From contig JAJEIO010000051.1 in NCBI GenBank assembly GCA_022827835.1, positions 1 to 64,000 on the forward strand: DNA of 64,000 nt. The letters run 5' to 3'. The position numbers and the translations under genes are program-made. Source of the DNA: Candidatus Latescibacterota bacterium. Lineage in GTDB: Bacteria; Latescibacterota; UBA2968; UBA8231. A model generated the notes under the pieces. The model did not search any database. It saw only the letters and a list, made by a program, of their open reading frames with translations, and was not told the DNA's origin. Below are positions 7,210 to 17,500 of this stretch, piece by piece. Each line of letters opens with the position of its first letter. Within the stretch, counting starts at the first letter, position 1.

Positions 7210-9202
7210 TCTGTTCGACAAGGGCGCGGCCGAACGCCTCTTGGCCTTGTTCAGCGGCTATTTCTACCGCATATCGCTCAGCGTCAGCTGAGCGGCTCGT
7301 AATTATCAACTCGGCGACGAGCAACTCTAGCAAGTCCGTCGTAAACGTCTTGCGGATATTAGCGTCTTGCACTGCGCTCTCTAACGCTGCCAACGCCTTA
7401 ACATGCTCCCCGAGTAAATGGTAGGTATAGCCGCGGATAAAATCCTGGAGTCCTATAGAAAAGTCTGGAGCTTCGCTCAAGAAGCGCAAGCGGTCTAGCA
7501 GAGCGTGGAGCGTGGAGCGCTCAGCCGATCCAATGGGATCTCCCGCGAGTTGTCCGCAACGGACATAGCGCAACGTGCCCCACAAATCGCCCCATATTGT
7601 ATAAGGCTCCTCCAAACGGGCCGCGCGATAATAGGCCCGCGCACGCTCGTACTCCCGAGCGGCATAACACGCGTCAGCCACATTCAGAGCCAATAGCTCC
7701 GGCCCTTCTCCCGTTCGCCATCGCTCGACTCCCCTCTGCTCTCCAGCGCTTAGTTCGTCCCACAGGGCTACGGCCTGCTGACGCAAGGTCTGTACCTTAC
7801 CCTCGTTCCCCGCATCCAAAGGAGGTGAGGCCAAGAGTACGGCCATGGCCCGCAACACGGCCAGCCGCTCGACGGGCAAGTCGCCGAGCCTACGGCGGTA
7901 TTCGTCGGCTGTCGCTAATCGATCCGCAGCGCCGGGCGCAATCTGCCAAGGGGCCGGTGCTCCTTCCAACGCAGCGACAATGGCTCGAGCCAAGAGCACC
8001 TGACCGGCCGCCACCGGATGCAAGTGATCGACCATCAGTTCCCAACCCACGCCGGCCTCCGGGCTATGGGCGCGGAAGCGCGCCTCCACATCGGCTAACA
8101 ACACTCCTTCTGCCGCCGCGACTCGGCGCACAACCTCGTTTAGGGCTGCCGTCGCCCGCCAAGGCCGTGGGTCCAACTCGCGTGCCTGCATATAAGCCGC
8201 TCGTGCTTCAGCCCCACGGCCCAACTGCTCTAAGTGATAACCGCGCAAGAAGTGCAAATAGGCGTCGTCCGCATAGAGTTCCTCGGCCTGCTCCAAAGCC
8301 GCCAGCGCGGCTGGCGACGCATCCTCCCTATCGCTCTGCGCCAAAAAATCCACATAGCGCAGGCGTTCCTCATCCAGCAAAGGCGGCTCTATGTGCGCTG
8401 GCGCGAAACCGCGCTCGTTGCTAGTCACCGTACAGAGCACCAAGGGAATGCGCCGCGCTCGGCAAAAGGCCGCCACGTCGCGGAGATTGGTCTCCAAGTT
8501 GGCCGCTGCCTGTGCCCGTCGCGGATCGGCCGCTGGGATCGCGCCGGCCTTAGACATTACCTCGATTAAGGGACCATCTGCCCACTCTTTGCCCAACGGT
8601 CCTATCAGCTTGCCAACCAAGGGCCTCAGCCGCCACTGCACCAGCGCGTAGTGGACACGCTTCATCCACACCGCTTGCCCTCCTTGGGCCAATGAGGCTG
8701 CCCCATAAACCCCGTACAGCTCGTTGTGACCAGTATAAACTACGACCAAGTCCGCCCCGAGCGCGGCGGTGCCGTCTTCTACGGCGCGAGCCACGGCGAA
8801 GCTCGAAGCAGCAGTAATCCCGGCGTTAAAGACCTCAATCTGGCGGTCTGGAAAGAGGTCGCCGAGCATTTCTTGAAGATAAGAAGGAGCCGATAAACGC
8901 TTGGGGTGGGGGTAGCCCTGTACAGTCGAACCCCCGGCAAAAAGCACGCGCAATGCACCCTCGGGTGCGGGTTCGATATAGGGCCTCGGGGTCATGCGGA
9001 TGCCGCGCCGGATAGGCTCGGCCATGTCGGCGAAGAAGCGACGGGCATAGTCCGGGTTGACCGCGTGGAGCGCCCGGCCTTCGATGTGCGCTAGTTGGAG
9101 GGCAAACGCCGGCGGATCCAACGCCGGAATCAGCCGCAATCCCCCTTCGATGAGCGCGACTAAAACCAAGCCGAGCAGCAGTGCCGCGAGCCGACCGCGC
9201 AT
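7184..9202 (-). CDS. SGNH/GDSL hydrolase with a TPR insertion and TPR-like C-terminal half
   Basis: 672 residues with an N-terminal membrane or signal segment (LAALLLGLVLVALIEGGLRL). The SGNH blocks are present: FAGGSTVQG with Ser92 (block I), FNAGITAAS with Gly128 (block II), YTGHNELYG with Asn160 (block III) and VDHLHP with Asp392 and His395 (block V). Between blocks III and V, around residues 290-345, sits a TPR-like stretch (ALEQAEELYADDAYLHFLRGYHLEQLGRG split over two helices). The part after block V is helical and TPR-like. It is probably an esterase or acyl transferase acting on an envelope polymer. The TPR theme ties it to the plus-strand genes it converges on. Substrate unknown. Confidence 0.85.
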   Translation of the reverse strand: MRGRLAALLLGLVLVALIEGGLRLIPALDPPAFALQLAHIEGRALHAVNPDYARRFFADMAEPIRRGIRMTPRPYIEPAPEGALRVLFAGGSTVQGYPHPKRLSAPSYLQEMLGDLFPDRQIEVFNAGITAASSFAVARAVEDGTAALGADLVVVYTGHNELYGVYGAASLAQGGQAVWMKRVHYALVQWRLRPLVGKLIGPLGKEWADGPLIEVMSKAGAIPAADPRRAQAAANLETNLRDVAAFCRARRIPLVLCTVTSNERGFAPAHIEPPLLDEERLRYVDFLAQSDREDASPAALAALEQAEELYADDAYLHFLRGYHLEQLGRGAEARAAYMQARELDPRPWRATAALNEVVRRVAAAEGVLLADVEARFRAHSPEAGVGWELMVDHLHPVAAGQVLLARAIVAALEGAPAPWQIAPGAADRLATADEYRRRLGDLPVERLAVLRAMAVLLASPPLDAGNEGKVQTLRQQAVALWDELSAGEQRGVERWRTGEGPELLALNVADACYAAREYERARAYYRAARLEEPYTIWGDLWGTLRYVRCGQLAGDPIGSAERSTLHALLDRLRFLSEAPDFSIGLQDFIRGYTYHLLGEHVKALAALESAVQDANIRKTFTTDLLELLVAELIITSRSADAERYAVEIAAEQGQEAFGRALVEQIRAGQEPR

Positions 9203-9205
9203 TTT

Positions 9206-10867
9206 TTAAAAGGCGGTCGTGTAGCGGGAGAGGGCGTCTTGGCTGATGTGCACCTCACCCGCGTACGCTTGGCGCAGCGAGTCGAGGAACGCGTCGAAGA
9301 GCACCCCTTCGCGACGCTTGCGGATATTGACGCGAATGGGCCGCTGCACCTGCTTAAAGGGCAGCAACGCCATCTTATAAGGCTGGTTGAGGAGAAACAC
9401 GCTGTATTTCTCCTGGACCTCCATAGGGCCTTGCAGCACCCCGACGTCTTTGGAATTGCTGTCGCCGAAGAAGGTGCGGTACGGCGACTGATAGAGCGAC
9501 TCGATAGTAACCCGGCCACTATCGGCAAAAGTGTGGCCCCCCACCGGCTTCATACTAGGCCGCACAGAGTGGTGTTGCGCCAACTCCGCCAGCCGCTCCC
9601 CGGCACGCGCTCGTGCGAGAATTTCTTCGGCCTCGGCGTGCGTATCGACCAGCACCTCGGTCATCTCGATGACGCCGGGCAGAGAGCGATAGTTTTCCAA
9701 GTTCTGCTCGTAGTAATCCTGAACCTCAGCTTCCGTCACTGAGACCTTCCCCGCCACTGCGTCTAAGCGCAATTGCGACACGAGCAGCGACTGCTTCTGG
9801 CTCTCGGCCCAGGCAACCATAGCGGGCCATTGGTGTCGCTCCTGCATACGGGCTTCGAGAGCCAGCAGGGAATCTGGTAGAATCCACCGTTCAATAGCCA
9901 AAACCGCAGCCGAACTGTCAGGCGGCAGCGCCCCCTTCTTAAGCGAGCGGAGCCCCCACACGGCATCACCGACACCAATGCCCCCTCCTTGATATTCAAT
10001 CAGCGGTACGTGGGGTTGGTCCAGCGCACGACCCTGCAACGCTGCAAGCACGGCGTGAATGCGGTCGCGGTGATAGCGCAAATCGCGCACCTCCTTGAGC
10101 GAGTCGATTACCACCTGTCGCCGCTGTGCCCACTTGCGTTGCCCGACCTGCTCGGCGATGTCAGCGCGCAATTTCTCAAAGGGGATGCGTCGCTTTTTGA
10201 GGACCTTGACGACCTCGTATCCGTCAATCGTGCGAATCGGTTCGCTGACTTGGCCTTCCTCTAAGTGAAAGGTGCCATCGCGCAGGCTGGGTACAGCACC
10301 AGATTGGTCGAAGAAAGCACCGAGATTACCGCCTTTGTCAGCATCGTCAGCGAGAGAATGCTGGCGCGCCAATTCGGAGAAGTTGGCCCCGGCTTCCAAT
10401 TGGCGAATGATGGCCTGGGCTTCTTTTTCGGTGGCTGAGAGAATGTGCGCTGGCCAGATTTCCCAACCAAGCAAATGCTCCTCGTACGCGGTGCGCAGTT
10501 CCTCCTCAGTCACCTTGAGCCGGGCGTCGATCCACTCGCGCGATAGTTCTTCGGCCAAGCGCTTATTGACCATGTCAGACAGCGTATGGGAAAGCCCAGG
10601 CAGCTGGTCCAATCCCCGCTTGTAGGCCTCGCGCAACATGAGTTCCTTGTCGACTAGGGTTTGTAGATTTTCGCCGCGGGCGGCTACCCCTTCTTTTTTT
10701 GAGCGCAGATAGTCCGGCAGTGCTTGTTCGTAGCGGTGGAGGTCCAAGGCCGTGATCACCTCCCCACCCACTGTGGCTAGGACCGTCTCCGCAGTGGCCG
10801 ACTCGTTCTCCGACGTGCAACCTGCAACAGCTAAGAAAATGCTGCAGACAAAAAATCGCCAAGACAT
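9206..10867 (-). CDS. Lipoprotein peptidyl-prolyl isomerase with two parvulin domains (SurA/PrsA-like)
   Basis: The start is placed at ATG 10867 because it gives the signal MSWRFFVCSIFLAVAGCTSEN with lipobox VAGC; the frame is open 12 codons further up without adding anything signal-like. A SurA-like N-domain (LATVGGEVITALDLHRYEQAL) is followed by a parvulin domain at about residues 130-240 (AHILSATEKEA, LARQHSLADDADKGGNLG, PIRTIDGYEVVKV). A second, more divergent one lies near 385-500 (EVLVDTHAEAEEIL, LAQHHSVRPSMKPVGGH). The likely role is periplasmic folding of exported proteins such as the large surface proteins encoded upstream. It lies 3 bases before the SGNH gene and behind a terminator that separates it from the lipoprotein gene. 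Confidence 0.88.
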   Translation of the reverse strand: MSWRFFVCSIFLAVAGCTSENESATAETVLATVGGEVITALDLHRYEQALPDYLRSKKEGVAARGENLQTLVDKELMLREAYKRGLDQLPGLSHTLSDMVNKRLAEELSREWIDARLKVTEEELRTAYEEHLLGWEIWPAHILSATEKEAQAIIRQLEAGANFSELARQHSLADDADKGGNLGAFFDQSGAVPSLRDGTFHLEEGQVSEPIRTIDGYEVVKVLKKRRIPFEKLRADIAEQVGQRKWAQRRQVVIDSLKEVRDLRYHRDRIHAVLAALQGRALDQPHVPLIEYQGGGIGVGDAVWGLRSLKKGALPPDSSAAVLAIERWILPDSLLALEARMQERHQWPAMVAWAESQKQSLLVSQLRLDAVAGKVSVTEAEVQDYYEQNLENYRSLPGVIEMTEVLVDTHAEAEEILARARAGERLAELAQHHSVRPSMKPVGGHTFADSGRVTIESLYQSPYRTFFGDSNSKDVGVLQGPMEVQEKYSVFLLNQPYKMALLPFKQVQRPIRVNIRKRREGVLFDAFLDSLRQAYAGEVHISQDALSRYTTAF

Positions 10868-10884
10868 AAATTTTTCACCCATTA

Positions 10885-10918
10885 CAAAACTGCGCGGTGC
10901 CACTTCGGCACCGCGCAG
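10885..10918 (-). terminator. Intrinsic terminator after the lipoprotein gene
   Basis: A perfect 12-bp stem (10890-10901 with 10907-10918, arm CTGCGCGGTGCC) with a 5-base loop. On the minus strand it is followed by TTTT (10886-10889). It lies 35 bases past the stop of the gene at 10953-11711 and just before the parvulin gene, so it probably ends or weakens transcription coming from the upstream surface-protein genes. Confidence 0.8.
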
Positions 10919-10952
10919 CTAGTTTAAATTCAATTGTGAGTTCTGTGCTGCG

Positions 10953-11711
10953 CTATTGGCTGGTCGCCACTTTGCGCCCATCGGGATAGATGCGGCCAAT
11001 CTCGCGCTCAAAGTACATTGCGACATCTACATCCTCTATAGGATCGCCCTTGTAATCGAAACGCACCACCACATCGGGGATGTGGACGGTCAACTCCTCC
11101 ACATCGGAGGCCAGTGGCTTGAAGACGACGTACCCTTCGTTCTCCTGAGCACTGAACACCTCTTCGTCGGGGAACATCGTGCGCCGCAAGATGCCGTCGC
11201 GCTCTTTCCAAGTGCTCATGGCATTGCCAGTCATCCCAGGATCATTGCCGCCGTTTCCACTACCGACATAGCGACGATAGTATATTGAGAGTTGTTCGCG
11301 TTGCAGCGCGTAGTACTTGCGCCCGTTGGAGGTGGTTATATAGACCTTTTTGGGGTCGAGATAGACCTTGGGATATTCGTAATTGGAAACATATATGCGA
11401 AAAACAGTGAATCGCTGTGGGGTGTCCCCAGTGCGAAAATACGTCGAGTTGCCAAACGTGTAAGGATTGCGCGAGTTAGGACCCTCGTTGGAGTATGCGC
11501 CGAACTGACGGTTTAACTCCTCGTCGGTCATCGGTCGCAGGCTGATCTCAAGACGAGCCTGTGTATAGGACACGGTTCCATCGTCGGCCACCGTCTTATT
11601 AGCTCCTTGCTCGGCCTCACTCATCGGCTTGAGGTCTTCGGCATAGTAGCGATAGGAGCAGCCGAGAAAAAGTAGCCCAACCAAAAGCAGTGGTGTGAAA
11701 CATTTCAGCAT
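10953..11711 (-). CDS. Conserved-looking lipoprotein of unknown function
   Basis: 252 residues from ATG 11711. This start is fixed by AGGAGG 7 bases upstream and by the signal MLKCFTPLLLVGLLFLGCSYRYY with lipobox FLGC; the frame is open further upstream only into the next gene. I do not recognise the family. The mature part is rich in aromatic and beta-prone stretches (FRIYVSNYEYPKVYLDPKKV, YYALQREQLSIYYRRYV, VHIPDVVVRFDYKGDP). It starts 10 bases after the stop of the large surface-protein gene, so the two are probably co-transcribed, and it may be an accessory envelope lipoprotein for that protein. Confidence 0.8.
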   Translation of the reverse strand: MLKCFTPLLLVGLLFLGCSYRYYAEDLKPMSEAEQGANKTVADDGTVSYTQARLEISLRPMTDEELNRQFGAYSNEGPNSRNPYTFGNSTYFRTGDTPQRFTVFRIYVSNYEYPKVYLDPKKVYITTSNGRKYYALQREQLSIYYRRYVGSGNGGNDPGMTGNAMSTWKERDGILRRTMFPDEEVFSAQENEGYVVFKPLASDVEELTVHIPDVVVRFDYKGDPIEDVDVAMYFEREIGRIYPDGRKVATSQ

Positions 11712-11721
11712 GGGAAACCTC

Positions 11722-14472
11722 CTACTCAAGACCGGCGTACACGGTGACGAATATGGCCGTTTCAGTGCGCGCCTTTTCGGCTGAAGCGCGATCAATTCGC
11801 GACACGCGGAATCCAGTCTGGGTCCACAGGTTGTAGCCTAGGTATTCGGCGTTGTTGGTAAACTGCAAGGCATAGACCATCTCGTTGCGATCCGAGCGCA
11901 GTAAGTGGGTTTCCAACTCCTCGCGAAACTGCTCGACGAGCAGGTATTCTATACCGGTCTGTAATTGGGTGCGCGACAGAATTGGCACGTGCACAACCAG
12001 CGACCACAACTCGCGCAACTCAGTAGTCGCCACCCGCACCTGCGTATCTTGGCGACGCGATGGCCGCTGGCGCTGAAACTCGCTCTTCCAGCGCGGCTGG
12101 AACTTGACGACTCCGAGGTTGAACGTGTAATCAATTTTGTTGAGAACACCGAAGAAGGAAGCCGTCTCGCGGATGTCCTGTTCATTAAGCGGTCGCTCAT
12201 CGAAATTGACCTGTTTGAAAACCTCCCACTTAAGGCGGTTCTTAAACTGGATATGATCGCTCTGGTACTGATAGCCCAAATACAACGTATTGGCCCAGCC
12301 ATCGCGCAGGGGCAGCGGGTCGGTATAGGGCACTAAGTCACCGCGCGATCCCTCGCGCACAACCCATTCTATCACGTTGTCGCGGATATCGTCGCGGACC
12401 TGTCGATAGTTATTGTATACTTGCACGCGCCCCTTGCTGGCGTAGTCTTTGTCAAAGGTCAGCAAGGTATAATTGGTAGCGTTTTCGCGGGCGTCGGCTA
12501 GCTGACGCTCGTTGAGGCGACCGACGGTCAGCCGCGCCTCCGGCCCCAAATGGGACCCCACGTAAAAGTTGTACCCACGCCGATCTCGTTTGTATAGGTA
12601 GTCGGGCAACACATCGTTTTCAAAGCGATCGATAATGCCGTTGTTGTTCATATCGACGCCAAAGAGAAACTCGGGACGATCGGATGCGTAGCGCAAGAAC
12701 GGCTCCTCGTAGTCCGGCACCGTGTTCGAGCGCAATTCGGAGTCATTCTGATTAAAATCATTGATGAAGTCGTTGTTTTCGTCGAACCCTGGGAAAACCT
12801 CCCTATCCAGCGAGAAATTGGCCCGCTGCCAGTCGGGATTGCGGTCTTGATCGTCGTTGTCGTCGACAAATTCGTACACGAAACGGAGGTCGTCGTCGTA
12901 GTTGATGTCCGCTGCATCATTTTGGGTCCCGGCTAAAAAAGAACTGGTGCTGTAGCTGGGATCGACGTTATAGACTTCGCCGAAGCCGTAGTAGGGATAA
13001 GCGCGTTTATACACATTGACAAACCATGCGTCGGCCGAGGTGTTGTGCGCTGTGTGCTGGGTCACGTCGGTTTCTGATCGCCGTGGATAGCGAAAGTGTT
13101 GGCGGTTGCGGTCGTATTCCCCCGATAAGTAAAACCCACTGACATCCGTAATATCGAGCGTAAAACCGAATATTTCATTGGCCACCGGCAACCCGTATTT
13201 GACGCTCACAAATCCCTGGTTCGAGCCATCCTGCACGTTGCCGTCAGCGCGCATCGTACGCTCGGGAATGCCCTCGGAGAGCAAGACCGGCTGGCCGTTG
13301 GCGTTGAGCTGGCGGTTAGAGGTAACGTCGATCCGGTAGTCGTTGGCCAAGAGTAACAAAAACTCAATGCTCTTGATCTGCTCGGGCTGAGGGCCGAAGG
13401 AGTTGCGGTACTGGGGACCTTCTAGATCGTACACGAGCGTGATGACCTCGTTGCCGTCGGCCGCAAGGAACCCTTCGCGGCGGAAACCGCCCTGCACCGA
13501 TGGGGCGAAGGCAAGGATGTTGCTATTGCCGATGCGGCGACGGTTGCTGATGCGGTCCCCATCGATGGTCGTAATGATCATTTCCTCCTGAAAGAAGGCC
13601 GCGCCCGCCCTACCGTCCTCGGGCGAATCGTCGCTCAAGCGCACTTCAATACGCGAAACGTCGGCGTTGTTCTGGCCCTCGGTGAGTGTGCCCTTGAAGG
13701 GGTTACCTTGAAATGCCTGCCCCTTGGTTGAGGAGTTGAAAGCATTGATGTAGGTCGCACCTAACTTGACAAAGTCACCGACCTGCATGGTGCTACGACC
13801 GCCGATCAAGTTGGTGTCGTTCGAGCGGAAACGACCGGTACTAGCCGTTGCTGAGGTTTCGACACGACCAGGCGAACTAGGACGCGAGGCGAGAAAGGTC
13901 GCCTCGTATTTATCCGTGGCTAGGTCGAATTGGATACCGGCAAAGGTCGGCTTGGAAAAGGTCATCGGCGTCAGCGTCGTGCGGATGCGGTCGCCAATGG
14001 TCAGGGCATAGGCGTATTGACCCTTTTGGTCCGAGGCGACGACCAAATTTGAAAACCAAGAAGCGAAGTTGGGAGTCTTAAACAGGCTGCTGCCCGACGT
14101 CTGCGGTGCCGCAATACTCCAGTCGTAAACGAGTGAACCCCGAGTGATGTAATTCCCGTAGAGATCGTAGAAATAATCGCCTTCTTGGCTAGTGTTCACA
14201 TAGCGCGAATAGTGCCGACGAGCATAATTAGTATAGTCCTGTTGTCGCCATTGGTACTCGTTGAAGAGTTCCTGCGGCACGTACCACTTCTTCACCGCTG
14301 GATCTAGCGCGTCGAAAAGTACCCCTGGCCCGGTAGGATCGTAAAAAACCTCCCCGCCACGGCGCACGCCCAGACGCGAGCCGAAATCTTCCTGTGCGGG
14401 GAGGTTTTCCACCATCGCTCCTAACATCAGGATTGCCACCGCACCGGTGCGGAAACTCCTAACTATATACAC
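11722..14472 (-). CDS. Large exported, probably outer-membrane protein of unknown function
   Basis: 916 residues. An N-terminal signal (RTGAVAILMLGAMVENLPAQ, cleavage likely after PAQ) is followed by long runs of alternating polar and aromatic residues typical of outer-membrane beta structure. These include FVSVKYGLPVANEIFGFTLD, NTLYLGYQYQSDHIQFKNRL and YLGYNLWTQTGFRVSRID. A calcium-loop-like segment DMNNNGIIDRFEND lies near residue 607. The overall style recalls large surface-translocon or SprA-like proteins of FCB bacteria, but it is far shorter and I see no decisive motif, so I do not assign it. It is followed at 10 bases by a lipoprotein gene and preceded by two giant secreted proteins. 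Confidence 0.75.
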   Translation of the reverse strand: MYIVRSFRTGAVAILMLGAMVENLPAQEDFGSRLGVRRGGEVFYDPTGPGVLFDALDPAVKKWYVPQELFNEYQWRQQDYTNYARRHYSRYVNTSQEGDYFYDLYGNYITRGSLVYDWSIAAPQTSGSSLFKTPNFASWFSNLVVASDQKGQYAYALTIGDRIRTTLTPMTFSKPTFAGIQFDLATDKYEATFLASRPSSPGRVETSATASTGRFRSNDTNLIGGRSTMQVGDFVKLGATYINAFNSSTKGQAFQGNPFKGTLTEGQNNADVSRIEVRLSDDSPEDGRAGAAFFQEEMIITTIDGDRISNRRRIGNSNILAFAPSVQGGFRREGFLAADGNEVITLVYDLEGPQYRNSFGPQPEQIKSIEFLLLLANDYRIDVTSNRQLNANGQPVLLSEGIPERTMRADGNVQDGSNQGFVSVKYGLPVANEIFGFTLDITDVSGFYLSGEYDRNRQHFRYPRRSETDVTQHTAHNTSADAWFVNVYKRAYPYYGFGEVYNVDPSYSTSSFLAGTQNDAADINYDDDLRFVYEFVDDNDDQDRNPDWQRANFSLDREVFPGFDENNDFINDFNQNDSELRSNTVPDYEEPFLRYASDRPEFLFGVDMNNNGIIDRFENDVLPDYLYKRDRRGYNFYVGSHLGPEARLTVGRLNERQLADARENATNYTLLTFDKDYASKGRVQVYNNYRQVRDDIRDNVIEWVVREGSRGDLVPYTDPLPLRDGWANTLYLGYQYQSDHIQFKNRLKWEVFKQVNFDERPLNEQDIRETASFFGVLNKIDYTFNLGVVKFQPRWKSEFQRQRPSRRQDTQVRVATTELRELWSLVVHVPILSRTQLQTGIEYLLVEQFREELETHLLRSDRNEMVYALQFTNNAEYLGYNLWTQTGFRVSRIDRASAEKARTETAIFVTVYAGLE

Positions 14473-14517
14473 AAATCCCTCCCTTGTTGTCGAATTCCGG
14501 TCCGAACTGCTGTTTTA

Positions 14518-17500
14518 TCAATAAGCCACGTGCACAAGGCGCGTCAATTTGTTGGCCTGATCGTCGGCTTCTAACTTGATCTGACAGAGATAGATCCCCG
14601 GCGGCACGAGCTGTCCTGCCATATTCCGCCCATCCCACACAAACGCCTGCGTCCCTACCTTACCACCAACGGCCGAGCCCTGCCCTTGACCTACCAAACG
14701 TCCTCCCAAATCGTAAAATGCAACGTCTAACGGACGCTCCTCCTGTACCTTCAGCAAAACGAAATGCACTAAGAGTTCATCGTTGATCCCATCGCCGTTG
14801 GGCGTGAAAACCGGAGACAACACTACGTCTTGGATCAAAGACCCCGGCAGCGCCATCAAGCTGACCTGCGCCGTCGAAGAATCCACCAACTCGGTCGCAT
14901 CCTTATCGGCGGTATCTACTCGTTGAAATACGCCCTCCTCTGAGTCTGAAGAGCGCACAAACGAGGCGAATTCAATGCCCTCGCGGAAGCTCTGAGACTC
15001 AAATTGCACCTCAATGAGAGCGTGTTGGCCAGCCGACAGATCGGTATTGAGCGAAAAGGGGAACCGCACCCAGATCGAATCTGCGCCGGTCGCCATGCGT
15101 TCCAATATCTCGCCATCTGCATCGCGCAAGACTCCGTCGTCGTCGAGGACAAAGGCGCGGTCAAACTTCGTGGTTGTCGCCGAGGTCAGCACTTCCTCTG
15201 GGTTGAGCAGCGAAGGCGTCTGGGCGATGGCGACCTGCCCCAAGCGCACACCGGTCAAGTGCGCACCGCGCGGCGCGACGACCAGCACTTCGTTAAAGCC
15301 GTCGCGTACGGTTGCATCGGTCGGGTCGGGCTCGGCAGCGCGGATGAAGTAAGCAAACTGCTGCGACGCGAGCGGGTCGATATTGCGCGGCGGCGTGTAA
15401 TCTGAGGTCTGCACACTCAAGTCGGTCGGAACGCGCGTTGCTCCCTCGTCGGTGAGAAGTGCCAACTCGCCGGCCAGTTCCAGCGATAGCGGCGGTGCTA
15501 ACTCAATGCGCAAACTGCGGATGCGCGCCGTCTTAAAGGGATCCTCTGAAGAGAGATTGACCCGCACCTGAACGAACTTGCGCGGATTGGGTGAGGTGAT
15601 CGTCGCTTCGTTGACGCCATTGGTCGGCAAATAGCTATCGCTCCACTCGCTCCAGCCGACAAACGCCAGTTCGCCGTCCTTGTCAAAGCTGGAGCGCGGT
15701 GCCCGGCGCAGCTTTCTGCCGTCCTCGTCAATGAGACCGTCGCCATCGTTGTCAATCAGATCAATCGGATCCTCGTCAGTGACCCCATCGCCATCGTCAT
15801 CGGTGCGCGAGGCGTGCTTCTGGCTGGCGGGTAAGGTCTGCCAGATCTCCCAAGCCGTCCACTCCAAGGCAATCTCGTCGTACACCTCTTTCGTCACTTC
15901 CTCGCGCTCTTCGTTGCCAGCAACAGTAACGACCTGATAGTACGTGAAATTGGTATCGGTCTGATCCGAGGTGCGGGTCTGTACCTGTAAGCGAACATCC
16001 GGATGGAGATCCAACGGCTCGATCCGCTCGCTCGCTTGGCCAGTGAGCGGATCGGTCTCGCGGACGATGACATCGCCTTCCCAAGCGATACGCGGCAGGG
16101 TTTTGCGGATGAAGTTGCCACGCGAATCCGTCAGCGTGATCGGCGGCGAGTACGCCCACACGCTCACCGGATACCCCTCGCCGTAAAGCTGGATCTCAGC
16201 TAAAGTCGCCAGTGCACCATAGCGACCGGATTGATTTCCGGTGACGTCGATGTCGCGGATTTGCAAAAAGCGTATCTTGCGCCAAGGAAAAGTCTCGCGG
16301 AAAATGCGCACTACCGGACCGTGGTTATCGACGTGCTCCTCACTGATGATGTTGTCCCATTTGAGCGATTCTTCGAGCTGGGGAAAGTCCTCGCGGTCGT
16401 CCATGCTCACAGGTTTGAGCAGCGTGCCGTCGGAAACCAAGATATCCGGCCCCAAGAAGGCACCTTGGTGGCTCTGGTTGATGCGCTTGTTGACTACTGA
16501 GACATTATCGACCCAAAATACAGCCCCTAAGTCGTACCAAGCCGTGCCCTTGAGGTACACGGGCGACCACGTATTGGCCACCCACTCCGAGTCGTATAGC
16601 CCATCCGTGGACAAATTGGGCGCGCCCAAGCCGCCGTTTTCAAACGAGGCACCGCCGCGCTTTTCGGGTTGTAGCGCGTAGTTGTCGCCCTTGGCCCAAA
16701 CCTGAACCTCGGCAATCCGGGGAACCTCCTTGCTATAATAGAGGATCGGACCGCGTTTCTCCTCGGGCAGGGCTTGATACTTTTCTGCGGCCGTCAGATT
16801 GTCGTCGTTTTGGAGTTCCACGAGTAGGCCACCGGCTGTCTGGCGCTGATAGACGATCGCACCGCGCTGCTCTTGGGGCAATGCTTCATAGGCGAGACGT
16901 GCCTCTTCGCCCGTGCCCAAAAAGGCGTCGCGCCAGAGGTCTGAATCCGTAATTTTAATGCGGACGTAATGGATGAAAGCTCCGTTAATATCGGGCCGGC
17001 CATCCAAGTCCCAGTCGGCTCGATCCAGCGGCAAGAGCGGGAAGGTCATCTGCACATAGCGCCCCTCAGTCCCAGGCATCGGAACCAGCGTCACTTCACC
17101 GGTCTCACCTCCTCCCCCACCTTCACAGCGGGTTTCGCCAGCGTAGCCCGCGCTTTCATCGCGAACACACTGGGCCAATTTGCCAGCGACAAAGCCGGTA
17201 GAGACTTGCCCGACGACGGAAAACTTGAGGTTGTTACCCAAGGGAAAGGGAAAGCGCTCGCCCATCGAGGCGAAAAGCACAAAGGCCTTAACCGGCTCGC
17301 CGAGGAACTCGTCCTCGAACTGGCCAGCGGGAAAGATGATCGTCAGGCTATCGGCAAAGACCAGCCGCCCCAGATCGACTTCAATTTCCCAGTCGCGCAG
17401 ACCGTCGAGATGGAAATCTCCAGGGCGAGTCAGGCGGCTCCCAAAATCGGCTGGCGTGTCCGGTTCCCAGAAGGTGCTCAAATCGCCATCGATGATATTA

